From: Haemophilus sp.
GTDB taxonomy: Bacteria; Pseudomonadota; Gammaproteobacteria; Enterobacterales; Pasteurellaceae
Length of the DNA: 64,000 nucleotides
Assembly: GCA_019423025.1 (NCBI GenBank)
Contig: JAHZCD010000002.1
Span: 130,615-194,614, forward strand
Direction of reading: 5' to 3'
Each line of letters starts with the position of its first letter. The first letter of the stretch is position 1. Shown here one piece after another: positions 42,616 through 51,183 of this stretch. The translations under genes and the position numbers were made by a program. The notes below the pieces were generated by a model. That model worked only from the letters and a program-made list of their open reading frames with translations. It had not been told where the DNA came from and made no database searches.

Positions 42616-43227
42616 ATGATCGGTCGTTTAAAAGGCATCTTATTAGAAAAACAACCACCTGAAATTTTGCTTGATGTACAAGGCGTCGGTTACGAATTAT
42701 TGTTACCAATGACCAGTTTTTATGACTTACCTGAAATCGGGCAAGAAACTACTTTATTTACCCATCTTGTTGTGCGTGAAGATGCTCATCTTCTTTTTGG
42801 ATTCGCCCAAAAAACTGACCGCACTTTATTCCGTGAATTAATTAAAACCAATGGTGTTGGTCCTAAATTGGCACTCGCAATTTTATCTGCAATGTCAGTA
42901 GAGCAGTTTGCTTACGCTATTGAGCGAGAAGAACTATCAAAATTAGTTAAAATTCCTGGTGTGGGCAAGAAAACAGCTGAACGCTTATTGGTGGAGTTAA
43001 AAGGGAAGTTTAAAGATGTTCGCCAAAGTGATTTCTTTGTGGAGAGCAAGCATATTCCTTCAACTTCAGAATTACGTCAAGCGGAGAGCTCAGCTGATGA
43101 AGCGGTTGCTGCGCTGATTGCGTTAGGCTATAAACCAACCGATGCTGAAAAAATGGTGAAAAAAGTAGCTAAAACTGACTTGAGCAGTGAGCAATTAATT
43201 CGCGAAGCCTTAAAAGCCGCATTATAA
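42616..43227 (+). CDS. ruvA: Holliday junction helicase subunit RuvA
   Basis: Tetrameric junction-binding protein that recruits RuvB. It has 203 residues. The N-terminal OB fold (MIGRLKGILLEKQPPEILLDVQGVGYE) is followed by two helix-hairpin-helix motifs (NGVGPKLALAIL and PGVGKKTAERLL) and the C-terminal RuvB-contact domain (ALIALGYKPTDAEKMV). It is 13 nt before ruvB. Confidence 0.98.
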   Translation: MIGRLKGILLEKQPPEILLDVQGVGYELLLPMTSFYDLPEIGQETTLFTHLVVREDAHLLFGFAQKTDRTLFRELIKTNGVGPKLALAILSAMSVEQFAYAIEREELSKLVKIPGVGKKTAERLLVELKGKFKDVRQSDFFVESKHIPSTSELRQAESSADEAVAALIALGYKPTDAEKMVKKVAKTDLSSEQLIREALKAAL

Positions 43228-43240
43228 AGATTAAACAGAT

Positions 43241-44248
43241 ATGATCGAAGCAGATAGAATTATTAGCAGTCAGGCAAAGATGGATGAAGATGTCATCGAT
43301 CGTGCGATTCGTCCAAAGCTTTTAGCGGACTATGTGGGACAGCCACAAGTGCGAGAGCAGATGGATATTTTTATTAAGGCGGCGAAATTGCGTCAAGATG
43401 CCTTAGATCATCTTTTGATCTTCGGCCCTCCAGGTTTAGGAAAAACGACGCTAGCTAATATTGTGGCAAATGAAATGGGTGTGAATATTCGCACAACATC
43501 GGGGCCTGTGCTTGAAAAAGCCGGCGATTTGGCAGCAATGCTGACAAATCTTGAACCCCATGATGTGTTGTTTATTGATGAAATTCACCGTCTTTCTCCT
43601 GCGATTGAAGAAGTGCTTTATCCAGCAATGGAAGATTATCAGCTAGATATTATGATCGGAGAAGGGCCAGCGGCACGTTCAATTAAATTGGATTTACCAC
43701 CTTTCACATTAATTGGTGCAACAACTCGAGCGGGTTCGTTAACTTCGCCACTACGTGATCGTTTTGGTATTGTTCAGCGTTTAGAATTTTATTCCGTTGA
43801 AGATTTAACTTCTATTGTGACAAGAAGTGCCTCTTGCTTAAATCTAGAATTAGAAGATAAAGCTGCTTTTGAAGTGGCTCGTCGTTCACGTGGCACCCCT
43901 CGTATTGCAAACCGTTTATTGCGTCGTGTTCGAGATTTTGCTGATGTGCGTAATGATGGCATTATTTCGGCAGACATTGCGAAACAAGCGCTTTCAATGT
44001 TAGATGTAGATGATGCGGGCTTTGATTACTTAGATAGAAAATTGCTTACCGCAGTGATTGAACGTTTTGATGGTGGACCAGTTGGGTTAGATAACTTGGC
44101 TGCAGCAATAGGTGAAGAACGAGACACTATCGAGGATGTTTTAGAACCTTACTTGATTCAACAAGGATTTTTACAGCGAACCCCTCGAGGTCGAATTGCG
44201 ACTTCATTAACTTATCGACACTTCGGGCTTCAGAAGCCGTTAGAATAA
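43241..44248 (+). CDS. ruvB: Holliday junction branch migration ATPase RuvB
   Basis: Hexameric AAA+ motor for branch migration. It has 335 residues. Walker A is GPPGLGKTT, Walker B is FIDEIHRL and sensor 1 is GATTRAG. The arginine finger region (PLRDRFG) and the C-terminal winged helix (TPRGRIATSLTYRHF) are present. It is last gene of the ruvCAB unit before a perfect palindromic terminator. Confidence 0.98.
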   Translation: MIEADRIISSQAKMDEDVIDRAIRPKLLADYVGQPQVREQMDIFIKAAKLRQDALDHLLIFGPPGLGKTTLANIVANEMGVNIRTTSGPVLEKAGDLAAMLTNLEPHDVLFIDEIHRLSPAIEEVLYPAMEDYQLDIMIGEGPAARSIKLDLPPFTLIGATTRAGSLTSPLRDRFGIVQRLEFYSVEDLTSIVTRSASCLNLELEDKAAFEVARRSRGTPRIANRLLRRVRDFADVRNDGIISADIAKQALSMLDVDDAGFDYLDRKLLTAVIERFDGGPVGLDNLAAAIGEERDTIEDVLEPYLIQQGFLQRTPRGRIATSLTYRHFGLQKPLE

Positions 44249-44257
44249 GAGATAGAA

Positions 44258-44295
44258 AAAAGGACATATTGATATCAATATGTCCTTTCTTTTTG
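44258..44295. terminator. bidirectional terminator between ruvB and the convergent small secreted protein gene
   Basis: AAAGGACATATTGAT and ATCAATATGTCCTTT form a 30-nt perfect palindrome (44259-44288), flanked by A-run and T-run. Confidence 0.93.
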
Positions 44296-44303
44296 AAACC
44301 TAC

Positions 44304-44615
44304 TTAGTTAGTTCCTTCAGTATAGCTCTTCATGCTATTTAATCTTGCTAAACCCACATCACAGCTTTTTTGTTGAGTCGCTAATTCCATTTCAAGAATT
44401 TGCTGTTTGCTTTGGTTCAGTTTACTTTTGATTTTACCTACTTGAGTATGAGTGCCAGGCTGTTTTTCTGCTTGAGCAATCAAATTTTCTGTTTCTTTAA
44501 ATAACTGTGTACATTGTTGTGGAAGAGCAGCTTTGTTTTCTGTAAGAGGTGCTGCGGTGGCAGATAATGCCATAGAACCGAAAAGTGCGGTCAAAATTAC
44601 GCAAATTTTTTTCAT
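44304..44615 (-). CDS. small secreted protein of unknown function
   Basis: I do not recognise the family with certainty. The product has 103 residues with a Sec signal peptide cut near SATAA (about 22). The mature part is helical and polar, with two Cys (CTQLF and KSCDVGLARL) that may form a disulfide. An uptake sequence lies in the signal-peptide coding region. It is convergent with ruvB and divergent from cydA, with no functional link evident. Similar small periplasmic proteins occur in other Haemophilus. Confidence 0.8.
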   Translation of the reverse strand: MKKICVILTALFGSMALSATAAPLTENKAALPQQCTQLFKETENLIAQAEKQPGTHTQVGKIKSKLNQSKQQILEMELATQQKSCDVGLARLNSMKSYTEGTN

Positions 44616-45073
44616 TGTAAATCCCTACAAATCTCTCCAAATATCATTAGGCTAAAAAATAGCAAAATCTTGCAGCCCTGTCTAGTGATTATTTTGTCCA
44701 TTTTTTTTAAATAAAGTTTCCTTGTGATAGATAAATTTTTCCATTTTGAGCAAAAAATACAGAATTTGATGTGGATCAATTTTGTCATTGTTATGCAAAA
44801 TAGGGTATTTTGTAACTTATATCAAAAAATGTGATCAATATAACGGTTTTTTCTATTTTTTATCCGCATAAATAGTAGTAGAATATGGCAAAATTTTGAA
44901 TGTTTATATTGTAATCGGTTACTGCATTCTGTTTTGAGAATAGAAAAGGCAATTATTACGTAAATAATTCAATGTTTCTTAACGACTTTTGTTGAGTAGT
45001 TTGGGGTGATTATTTGGGATTATCCTTGGTAATCATAAAGTGAAAATCTTGTAGATTTATACAAGGAGTTGAG
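44616..45073 (+). other. long regulatory region upstream of cydAB
   Basis: This is 458 nt without a gene. It holds an FNR box at 44766-44779, a -10-like TATTTT at 44806-44811 and then more than 250 nt of A+T-rich leader before cydA. The leader includes a palindromic AATTATT-ACGTA-AATAATT near 44951-44969. ArcA sites are expected from other gammaproteobacteria, but none could be assigned by eye. Confidence 0.5.
44766..44779 (+). promoter_or_regulatory. FNR box upstream of cydA
   Basis: TTGATGTGGATCAA is a perfect TTGAT-N4-ATCAA FNR consensus. Its centre lies about 45 nt before the start point expected from TATTTT at 44806-44811, close to the activating class II position. Confidence 0.82.
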
Positions 45074-46639
45074 ATGTTAGACGTTGTTGATCTCTCACGC
45101 TTGCAGTTTGCGTTAACTGCGTTATATCACTTCATTTTTGTACCATTAACATTAGGTTTATCTTTCGTTCTTGTGATCATGGAAACCATTTATGTTAAAA
45201 CGGGCAAAGAAGTATATAAAGATATGACTAAATTCTGGGGTAAGTTATTTGGTATTAACTTTGCTCTAGGGGTAACGACCGGTATTATCATGGAGTTCCA
45301 ATTCGGGACAAACTGGTCTTATTATTCTCACTATGTAGGTGATATTTTCGGTGCGCCATTAGCAATCGAAGCATTACTTGCGTTCTTCTTAGAGTCCACT
45401 TTCGTGGGTCTATTCTTCTTCGGTTGGGATCGTTTAACTAAAGGTAAACACTTACTCGCAACTTACTGCGTAGCCTTTGGTTCAAACCTTTCTGCGATGT
45501 GGATTTTAGTCGCGAATGGTTGGATGCAACATCCGGTAGCGGCAGAGTTTAACTTTGAAACCATTCGTATGGAAATGACCAGCTTCTTAGATCTTTGGTT
45601 AAATCCAGTTGCGCAAGGTAAATTCTTACACACATTAACAGCAGGTTATACAACCGGTGCAATGTTTGTATTAGGTATCAGTGCATTCTATTTATTAAAA
45701 GGCCGAGATATTGGTTTTGCTAAACGTTCATTCTCTGTTGCTGCAACCTTTGGCTTTATCGCTGCATCAGCGGTATTAATTATGGGGGATGAATCAGGTT
45801 ACGACATCGGTAAAGCACAACCTGTGAAATTAGCTGCAATGGAAGCGGAGTTCGAAACTCATCCTGCGCCAGCGCCATTCCACCCAGTGGCGATTCCAAA
45901 TACGGCAGAAATGAAAAATGATTTTGCGGTTGAAATCCCATATTTAGGTGGTTTAATTGCAACGCGTTCTTTAGACACTGAAATCGTTGGCTTGAAAGAG
46001 ATTCAAGCGAAAAATGAAGGTCGTGTTCGTAACGGTATGGTTGCTTATGATTTATTCACTCAATTAAAAGCAGAGAAAAAATCAGCAGGTCAGGTAAATC
46101 CAGAAACTAAAGCAAAATTTGATGAAGTCAAAGGTGATTTAGGTTTCGGTTTATTATTAAAACGTTACACAGATAAAGTTGTAGATGCAACGGATGAACA
46201 AATTAAACAAGCAGCACGTGATACTATTCCAAACGTAGGTCCTAACTTCTGGGCGTTCCGTGGTATGTTAGCAGCAGGTGGTTTAATTATTTTACTGACC
46301 TTTGGTGCATTTGTTCAAAATTTACGTAACAAAGTCACTTCTTCTCGCTTATTACTTAAAGCATTGCTTTGGGGTATTCCATTGCCATTCTTAGCGATTG
46401 AATTTGGTTGGTTCTTAGCTGAATTTGGTCGTCAACCGTGGGCGATTTATGAAGTATTACCGGTAGGTGTGTCTGCCTCTAACTTGAGTGTAGGTGACTT
46501 ATGGTTCTCTATCGGTTTAATTTGTGTACTTTACTTCTTCTTCATCATTGCGGAAATGTATTTGATGTTTAAATATGCACGTTTAGGTCCAAGTGCATTG
46601 AAAACCGGCAAATACTATTTTGAGCAATCATCTAAATAA
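45074..46639 (+). CDS. cydA: cytochrome bd quinol oxidase subunit I
   Basis: Quinol-oxidising, haem-bearing subunit of the high-affinity bd oxidase in the inner membrane. It has 521 residues and about nine spans. His19 (ALYHFIF) is the haem b595 ligand, LHTLTAGYTTGAMF includes the haem b558 His and the GRQPW motif is near the C terminus. The Q-loop has the long insert (about 310-390), so this is the L-subfamily as in E. coli. It is first gene of cydA-cydB-cydX-ybgE, with AAGGAG before the ATG. Confidence 0.98.
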   Translation: MLDVVDLSRLQFALTALYHFIFVPLTLGLSFVLVIMETIYVKTGKEVYKDMTKFWGKLFGINFALGVTTGIIMEFQFGTNWSYYSHYVGDIFGAPLAIEALLAFFLESTFVGLFFFGWDRLTKGKHLLATYCVAFGSNLSAMWILVANGWMQHPVAAEFNFETIRMEMTSFLDLWLNPVAQGKFLHTLTAGYTTGAMFVLGISAFYLLKGRDIGFAKRSFSVAATFGFIAASAVLIMGDESGYDIGKAQPVKLAAMEAEFETHPAPAPFHPVAIPNTAEMKNDFAVEIPYLGGLIATRSLDTEIVGLKEIQAKNEGRVRNGMVAYDLFTQLKAEKKSAGQVNPETKAKFDEVKGDLGFGLLLKRYTDKVVDATDEQIKQAARDTIPNVGPNFWAFRGMLAAGGLIILLTFGAFVQNLRNKVTSSRLLLKALLWGIPLPFLAIEFGWFLAEFGRQPWAIYEVLPVGVSASNLSVGDLWFSIGLICVLYFFFIIAEMYLMFKYARLGPSALKTGKYYFEQSSK

Positions 46640-46653
46640 GCAGGAGATGAATT

Positions 46654-47793
46654 ATGCTTGATTATGAAATTCTACGTATTATTTGGTGGGTGCTAGTTAT
46701 CGTATTGCTTATCGGTTTCTCTGTAACAGATGGATTCGATATGGGCGTGACCGCACTTTTACCCGTAGCTGGTAAGAAAGAAGTAGAAAGACGTATTATG
46801 ATTAACTCTATTGCGCCACACTGGGATGGTAACCAAGTTTGGTTATTAACTGCTGGTGGTGCAATCTTCGCGGCATGGCCGATTGTTTATTCTGTAGCGT
46901 TTTCAGGCTTCTATATTGCCTTATTCCTTGTGTTAGCTGCGTTATTCTTCCGTCCAATTGGTTTTGAATATCGTGCGAAAATTGATAATCCAACATGGCG
47001 TGCTGTGTGGGATTGGGGCTTATTTGCGGGTGGTTTTGTACCTGCATTAGTATTCGGTGTGGCATTTGGTAATTTATTACAAGGTGTACCATTCGAATTA
47101 AACGAGCTTTCACAAGCAACTTACACCGGTTCTTTCTTTGCGTTATTAAACCCATTTGCATTACTTTGCGGTGTGTTAAGCCTTGCAATGTTAGTGACTC
47201 ACGGTGCAAACTGGTTACAAATGAAAACCACTGCTGCATTGCGTGATCGTGCAAGAGCAATTACACAAATTGGTGCATTAGTAACATTAATTACTTTTGT
47301 ACTTGCAGGTGTGTGGCTTTCATTCAAAGACGGTTATGTGGTAACTAGCACGATTGATCACTTTGCAGCATCAGCGCCAGCTTCAGGTAAGCAAGTAGCA
47401 GTTGAAACAGGAGCGTGGTTTAAAAACTTCAATGAAAATCCAGCTTTATGGGCGTTCCCAGTATTAGCTGTGGTGGGTGCATTATTAAATGTGATTGCAT
47501 CTAAAGCAAATCGTTGTGGTTTTGCGTTCTTCTTCTCTGTATTAACCATGGCTGGTGTGATTATTACTGCGGCAGTATCAATGTTCCCATTTGTGATGCC
47601 TTCAAGTACTCACCCTGAACAAAGCTTGTTAATGTGGGATGCAACGTCAAGTGAGTTAACATTAACTTTAATGTTCTACTTGGCATTAGTATTTGTTACT
47701 ATCTCATTGCTTTACACCATTTGGTCATACTACAAAATGTTTGGTCGCTTGGATGAAAGCTTTGTTGAAGACAACAAAAACTCATTATACTAA
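46654..47793 (+). CDS. cydB: cytochrome bd quinol oxidase subunit II
   Basis: Partner subunit of the bd oxidase. It has 379 residues and about eight or nine spans. The N-terminal LIGFSVTDGFDMGVTALLP is the family signature with the conserved acidic residue, and IAPHWDGNQVWLLTAGGAIFAAWP follows. It lies 14 nt after cydA and 11 nt before cydX, with AGGAGAT before the ATG. Confidence 0.98.
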   Translation: MLDYEILRIIWWVLVIVLLIGFSVTDGFDMGVTALLPVAGKKEVERRIMINSIAPHWDGNQVWLLTAGGAIFAAWPIVYSVAFSGFYIALFLVLAALFFRPIGFEYRAKIDNPTWRAVWDWGLFAGGFVPALVFGVAFGNLLQGVPFELNELSQATYTGSFFALLNPFALLCGVLSLAMLVTHGANWLQMKTTAALRDRARAITQIGALVTLITFVLAGVWLSFKDGYVVTSTIDHFAASAPASGKQVAVETGAWFKNFNENPALWAFPVLAVVGALLNVIASKANRCGFAFFFSVLTMAGVIITAAVSMFPFVMPSSTHPEQSLLMWDATSSELTLTLMFYLALVFVTISLLYTIWSYYKMFGRLDESFVEDNKNSLY

Positions 47794-47804
47794 GGAGAAA
47801 CAAT

Positions 47805-47903
47805 ATGTTATACGTAATTTGGGTAGTGGGTGTGTTGGCTGCAGTTATGGTGAGTGCTAAATTAACCATTGGCAAAGAAAAGTCAGGTAAATTTGACGAG
47901 TAA
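47805..47903 (+). CDS. cydX: cytochrome bd small subunit CydX
   Basis: A 32-residue single-span protein needed for stability and activity of the CydAB oxidase. It begins MLYVIWVVGVLAAVMVSAKL, with the Tyr-x3-Trp pattern typical of CydX, and ends in a charged tail EKSGKFDE. It has a strong AAGGAG sequence and lies between cydB and ybgE. It is missed by length-filtered gene calling. Confidence 0.95.
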   Translation: MLYVIWVVGVLAAVMVSAKLTIGKEKSGKFDE

Positions 47904-48193
47904 TGATGATTAATTCACTCTATCAATTAAGTAATAAGGGTTCCTTGCGAACCCTTTCGTTTATTTTAGCGTTATTTTTAACCGCGGCTTTCTTTTTAAA
48001 TTTAAATCAATTTTCGACCGCACTTCGTACTGCACATCCAGCTTGGATTCTTACGATTTTTTGGGGATTGATTAATTTGTGGATCCACGGTATCGGATTC
48101 GATATTCGCCGAGCAATATGGCAGCTCGTTTTCTTGCCATTTATTGGTTATTTCACCACAATAATTGCCATTGTTCAGCATTGGTTTTTATAA
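47903..48193 (+). CDS. ybgE: cyd operon protein YbgE
   Basis: Small inner membrane protein of unknown role found in cyd operons. It has 96 residues, three hydrophobic spans and the family's WIHGIGFDIRR segment. Its ATG overlaps the cydX stop (TAATG), and a second ATG one codon later is also possible. It contains one uptake sequence. Co-transcription with cydABX suggests a role in assembly of the oxidase. Confidence 0.9.
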   Translation: MMINSLYQLSNKGSLRTLSFILALFLTAAFFLNLNQFSTALRTAHPAWILTIFWGLINLWIHGIGFDIRRAIWQLVFLPFIGYFTTIIAIVQHWFL

Positions 48194-48287
48194 GAACGAT
48201 AGACAAATATTATTATTTGGAGCTTGCACATCTAATGAACAGGTTCTAAAATAAGCGGCTTGTTATGGCTGATAATTGAGCATTATT

Positions 48288-48692
48288 TTGAATAACCAAT
48301 GTTTTACCTTTCCGGTTCGTGTTTATTATGAGGACACGGATGCTGGCGGAGTAGTGTATCACGCACGTTACTTACATTTCTTTGAGCGTGCGCGAACTGA
48401 ATATTTAAGAACGCTTAATTTTTCCCAACAATCATTATTGCAGGAACAACAATTAGCTTTTGTGGTCAAAACCATGTCTATTGACTATTGTATTCCGGCA
48501 AAATTGGATGATTATCTTATTGTCGAAACGGAAATAACGGCAGTGAAAGGAGCAACAATTCTCTTTGAACAGCGGTTAGTTCGTGAGGCAGTGGTGTTAT
48601 CAAAGGCTACTGTTAAGGTAGCCTGTGTTGATCTAGGCAAAATGAAACCTGTCGCAATTCCTGAAGAATTAAAAGCGGCATTTTTAAAGTAA
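48288..48692 (+). CDS. ybgC: acyl-CoA thioesterase YbgC (Tol-Pal operon)
   Basis: Hotdog-fold thioesterase acting on short acyl-CoAs; H. influenzae YbgC is a characterised member. It has about 134 residues. The signature VRVYYEDTDAGGVVYHARYLHFFERARTE contains the catalytic Asp. Start choice: a TTG at 48288 gives the same N-terminal length as E. coli YbgC and has GAG 7 nt upstream; a TTG at 48276 is the longer alternative. It is first gene of the ybgC-tolQRAB-pal unit. Confidence 0.93.
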   Translation: MNNQCFTFPVRVYYEDTDAGGVVYHARYLHFFERARTEYLRTLNFSQQSLLQEQQLAFVVKTMSIDYCIPAKLDDYLIVETEITAVKGATILFEQRLVREAVVLSKATVKVACVDLGKMKPVAIPEELKAAFLK

Positions 48693-48712
48693 ATAACTTT
48701 TCGGAGTATGCA

Positions 48713-49399
48713 ATGACTGCAGAATTGAACTTTTTAGATCTTTTTCTAAAAGCGAGTATCGTTGTTCAACTTGTAATTGTGATCTTGATTTCGTTCTCAA
48801 TTATTTCTTGGGCAATCATCATTCAACGTAGCCGTATTTTGACGAGTGCGTTAAAAGAAGCGAATACTTTTGAAGATCGTTTCTGGTCTGGTGAAGATTT
48901 AAATAAACTTTATGATGGTTTATCTAATCGTCGTGAAGTATTAACTGGTAGCGAACAAATTTTCTTTGTTGGTTTTAAAGAATTCTCTCGCTTAAAACAA
49001 GTGAACGCAGATGCGCCAGAAGCAATCATTAAAGGTACCACTCGTGCGATGAACCTTGCGATGAATCGTGAAGTAGAAGCGCTTGAAAGTCGTGTACCTT
49101 TCTTAGCGACAGTGGCTTCTGTAAGTCCATATATTGGTTTATTTGGTACCGTTTGGGGTATCATGCACGCATTTATGGCATTAAGTGGTGCGAAACAAGC
49201 AACATTACAAATGGTTGCTCCAGGTATCGCAGAAGCCTTGATCGCAACAGCAATCGGTTTGTTTGCGGCGATTCCAGCTGTAATGGCGTATAACCGTTTA
49301 AGCTTACGTGTAAATGCGATTGAACAAAATTATGGTAACTTCATTGATGAATTCACCACAATTTTACATCGTCAAGCTTTTGGTAAAGCGCCCCATTAA
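48713..49399 (+). CDS. tolQ: Tol-Pal system proton channel subunit TolQ
   Basis: Inner membrane subunit (ExbB/MotA family) that with TolR uses the proton motive force to energise TolA. It has 228 residues and three spans: about 12-37, 135-160 and 170-195. The ATVASVSPYIGLFGTVWGIMHAF segment in TM2 and IAEALIATAIGLFAAIPAV in TM3 are the motor signatures. It follows ybgC by 20 nt. Confidence 0.97.
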   Translation: MTAELNFLDLFLKASIVVQLVIVILISFSIISWAIIIQRSRILTSALKEANTFEDRFWSGEDLNKLYDGLSNRREVLTGSEQIFFVGFKEFSRLKQVNADAPEAIIKGTTRAMNLAMNREVEALESRVPFLATVASVSPYIGLFGTVWGIMHAFMALSGAKQATLQMVAPGIAEALIATAIGLFAAIPAVMAYNRLSLRVNAIEQNYGNFIDEFTTILHRQAFGKAPH

Positions 49400-49416
49400 A
49401 AATAAATGAAAAATTG

Positions 49417-49446
49417 ACCGCACTTGATAAATTGAAAAAGTGCGGT
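49417..49446. repeat. inverted uptake-sequence pair between tolQ and tolR
   Basis: ACCGCACTT (49417-49425) and AAGTGCGGT (49438-49446) face each other with a 12-nt loop in the tolQ-tolR gap. No U-run follows, so it should not be a full terminator, but it can form an intercistronic hairpin. Confidence 0.8.
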
Positions 49447-49474
49447 GGATTTTAGCGAAGTTTTAGAGGAAATT

Positions 49475-49894
49475 ATGGCTCGTCGTCAGCGTAAAGACAT
49501 TAAATCTGAAATTAACATCGTGCCATTTCTCGATGTTCTTTTAGTTTTGGTGTTAATTTTTATGGCAACCGCGCCGATTATCAGTCAGAGCGTTCAAGTG
49601 GAACTCCCTGATTCGGTGCAAAGTCAAAATGTATCAAATGAAGATAAAACACCGGTTATCTTAGAAGTAGCGGGTGTAGGGCAATATTCGATTTCTATTG
49701 GTGGTCAACGCCAAGAAGGCCTTAACGAAGAAATGGTAACCCAATTATCAAAACAAGAATTTGATAAAGACAATAACACAATGTTCTTAGTGGGCGGAGC
49801 AAAAGATGTACCTTATGAAGAAGTGATTAAAGCACTGAATTTACTACATCTTGCCGGCATTAAGTCTGTGGGTTTAATGACCAACCCGATTTAA
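49475..49894 (+). CDS. tolR: Tol-Pal system protein TolR
   Basis: Single-span inner membrane partner of TolQ with a periplasmic domain (ExbD family). It has 139 residues from ATG 49475 (ARRQRKDIKSEINIVPFLDVLLVLVLIFM), which has GAGGAAA directly upstream. A GTG ten codons earlier lies within an uptake sequence and is rejected. The proton-carrying Asp is in PFLDVLLVL (about Asp19-20). Confidence 0.96.
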   Translation: MARRQRKDIKSEINIVPFLDVLLVLVLIFMATAPIISQSVQVELPDSVQSQNVSNEDKTPVILEVAGVGQYSISIGGQRQEGLNEEMVTQLSKQEFDKDNNTMFLVGGAKDVPYEEVIKALNLLHLAGIKSVGLMTNPI

Positions 49895-49912
49895 GAATAA
49901 GTAGGTAAAACC

Positions 49913-51142
49913 GTGCAGAATAATCGACGAAAAAAACGTGCAAATGAGTTTGTCATCTCTATTGCGATGCACCTTGCATTGTTTGCTTTGTTGATTTGGA
50001 GCTCTCTTTATCAAACCGTTGAAATAATGGGTGGTGGAGAAGGTGAAGGTGATGCCATGGGAGCTGTGATGGTCGATACCGGCAGCGCAGCGCAGGAATG
50101 GGGACGTATTCAACAACAGAAAAAAGGTCAAACTGATAAACAGAAAAAACCAGAACCTGTGGTCGAAGAGAAGAAACCAGAGCCTGAACCTGAACCAAAT
50201 CAGCAAGAAATTGCGAAACAAGAAGAGATTAAGCGTCAGCAGGAAATTCAACGTCAAAAAGAACTTGAAAAACAAAAGCAGCAAGAAATTGAAAAGCAAA
50301 AACAGCAACAAGAGCTTGCTCGTCAAGAGGCGTTAGAAAAACAAAAACAAGCTGAAGAAGCGAAAGCAAAACAAGCGGCTGAAGCAGCGAAATTAAAAGC
50401 TGATGCAGAGGCAAAACGTTTAGCGGCAGCCGCTAAACAGGCTGAGGAAGAAGCAAAAGCTAAAGCACAAGCCGAAGCTCAAAAAGCGAAAGAAAAAGCT
50501 GAAGCAGATGCTAAAGCCAAGGCTAAGGCAGAAGCAGATGCCAAAGCCAAAGCTGAAGCAGATGCTAAGGCTAAAGCAAAAGCTGAGGCTGATGCAAAAG
50601 CGAAAGCCGATGCTGAGGCAAAAGCTAAGGCTGAAGCAAAAGCTAAAGCGGATGCAGAAGCGAAAGCGAAGGCTGAAGCAAAAGCTAAGGCAGATGCAGA
50701 AGCGAAAGCAAAAGCTGATGCAGCAAAACGTAAAGCAGATCAAGCGGCTTTAGATGACTTCATGAACGGCGGAGATGTCGGTGGTGGTAGTGCATCTAAA
50801 GGTGGTAATGCAAATAAAGGCGGTACACAAGGCAGTGGTGCAGGACTTGGTGCTGGAGATGGTGGTAAAGTTGGTGACCAATATGCGGGTGTCATTAAAC
50901 GTGAAATTCAACGCCGTTTCTTAAAAGACCCAAGCTTTGCCGGTAAAGTTTGTAGCATTAAAATCCAACTCGGTCGAGATGGTACGATTTTAGGCTATCA
51001 ACGCGTTTCAGGACCTGATGATATTTGTACTGCAGCATTAAGTGCAGTAGCGAGAACGAAAAAAGTTCCAGCAGCACCATCTGATGCGATTTATGAGAAA
51101 TATAAAGCGCCGACTATCGATTTTGATATCAATGCTCGATAA
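49913..51142 (+). CDS. tolA: Tol-Pal system protein TolA
   Basis: Links the TolQR motor to Pal and TolB at the outer membrane during division. It has 409 residues and a GTG start. A TM anchor (about 14-34) is followed by a long alpha-helical domain II (about 60-280) rich in Lys, Ala and Glu, with tandem DAKAKAEA-type repeats at about 195-275. The C-terminal domain III (about 310-409) includes VGDQYAGVIKREIQRRF and a Cys pair. The repeat block is the kind that varies in length between strains. Confidence 0.96.
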   Translation: MQNNRRKKRANEFVISIAMHLALFALLIWSSLYQTVEIMGGGEGEGDAMGAVMVDTGSAAQEWGRIQQQKKGQTDKQKKPEPVVEEKKPEPEPEPNQQEIAKQEEIKRQQEIQRQKELEKQKQQEIEKQKQQQELARQEALEKQKQAEEAKAKQAAEAAKLKADAEAKRLAAAAKQAEEEAKAKAQAEAQKAKEKAEADAKAKAKAEADAKAKAEADAKAKAKAEADAKAKADAEAKAKAEAKAKADAEAKAKAEAKAKADAEAKAKADAAKRKADQAALDDFMNGGDVGGGSASKGGNANKGGTQGSGAGLGAGDGGKVGDQYAGVIKREIQRRFLKDPSFAGKVCSIKIQLGRDGTILGYQRVSGPDDICTAALSAVARTKKVPAAPSDAIYEKYKAPTIDFDINAR

Positions 51143-51183
51143 TCGGTTTTAGGAAAGTAACAACGTTAAAATAAGGTGATTAA

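Noticed and set aside
49445..49474. TolR starting at GTG 49445
   Set aside because: That GTG is inside an uptake sequence with no ribosome-binding site. ATG 49475 has GAGGAAA and matches the known TolR N terminus.
50420..50753. Open frames on both strands within tolA
   Set aside because: They are shadows of the Lys/Ala/Glu repeat block of TolA, whose codon repetition leaves several frames open.
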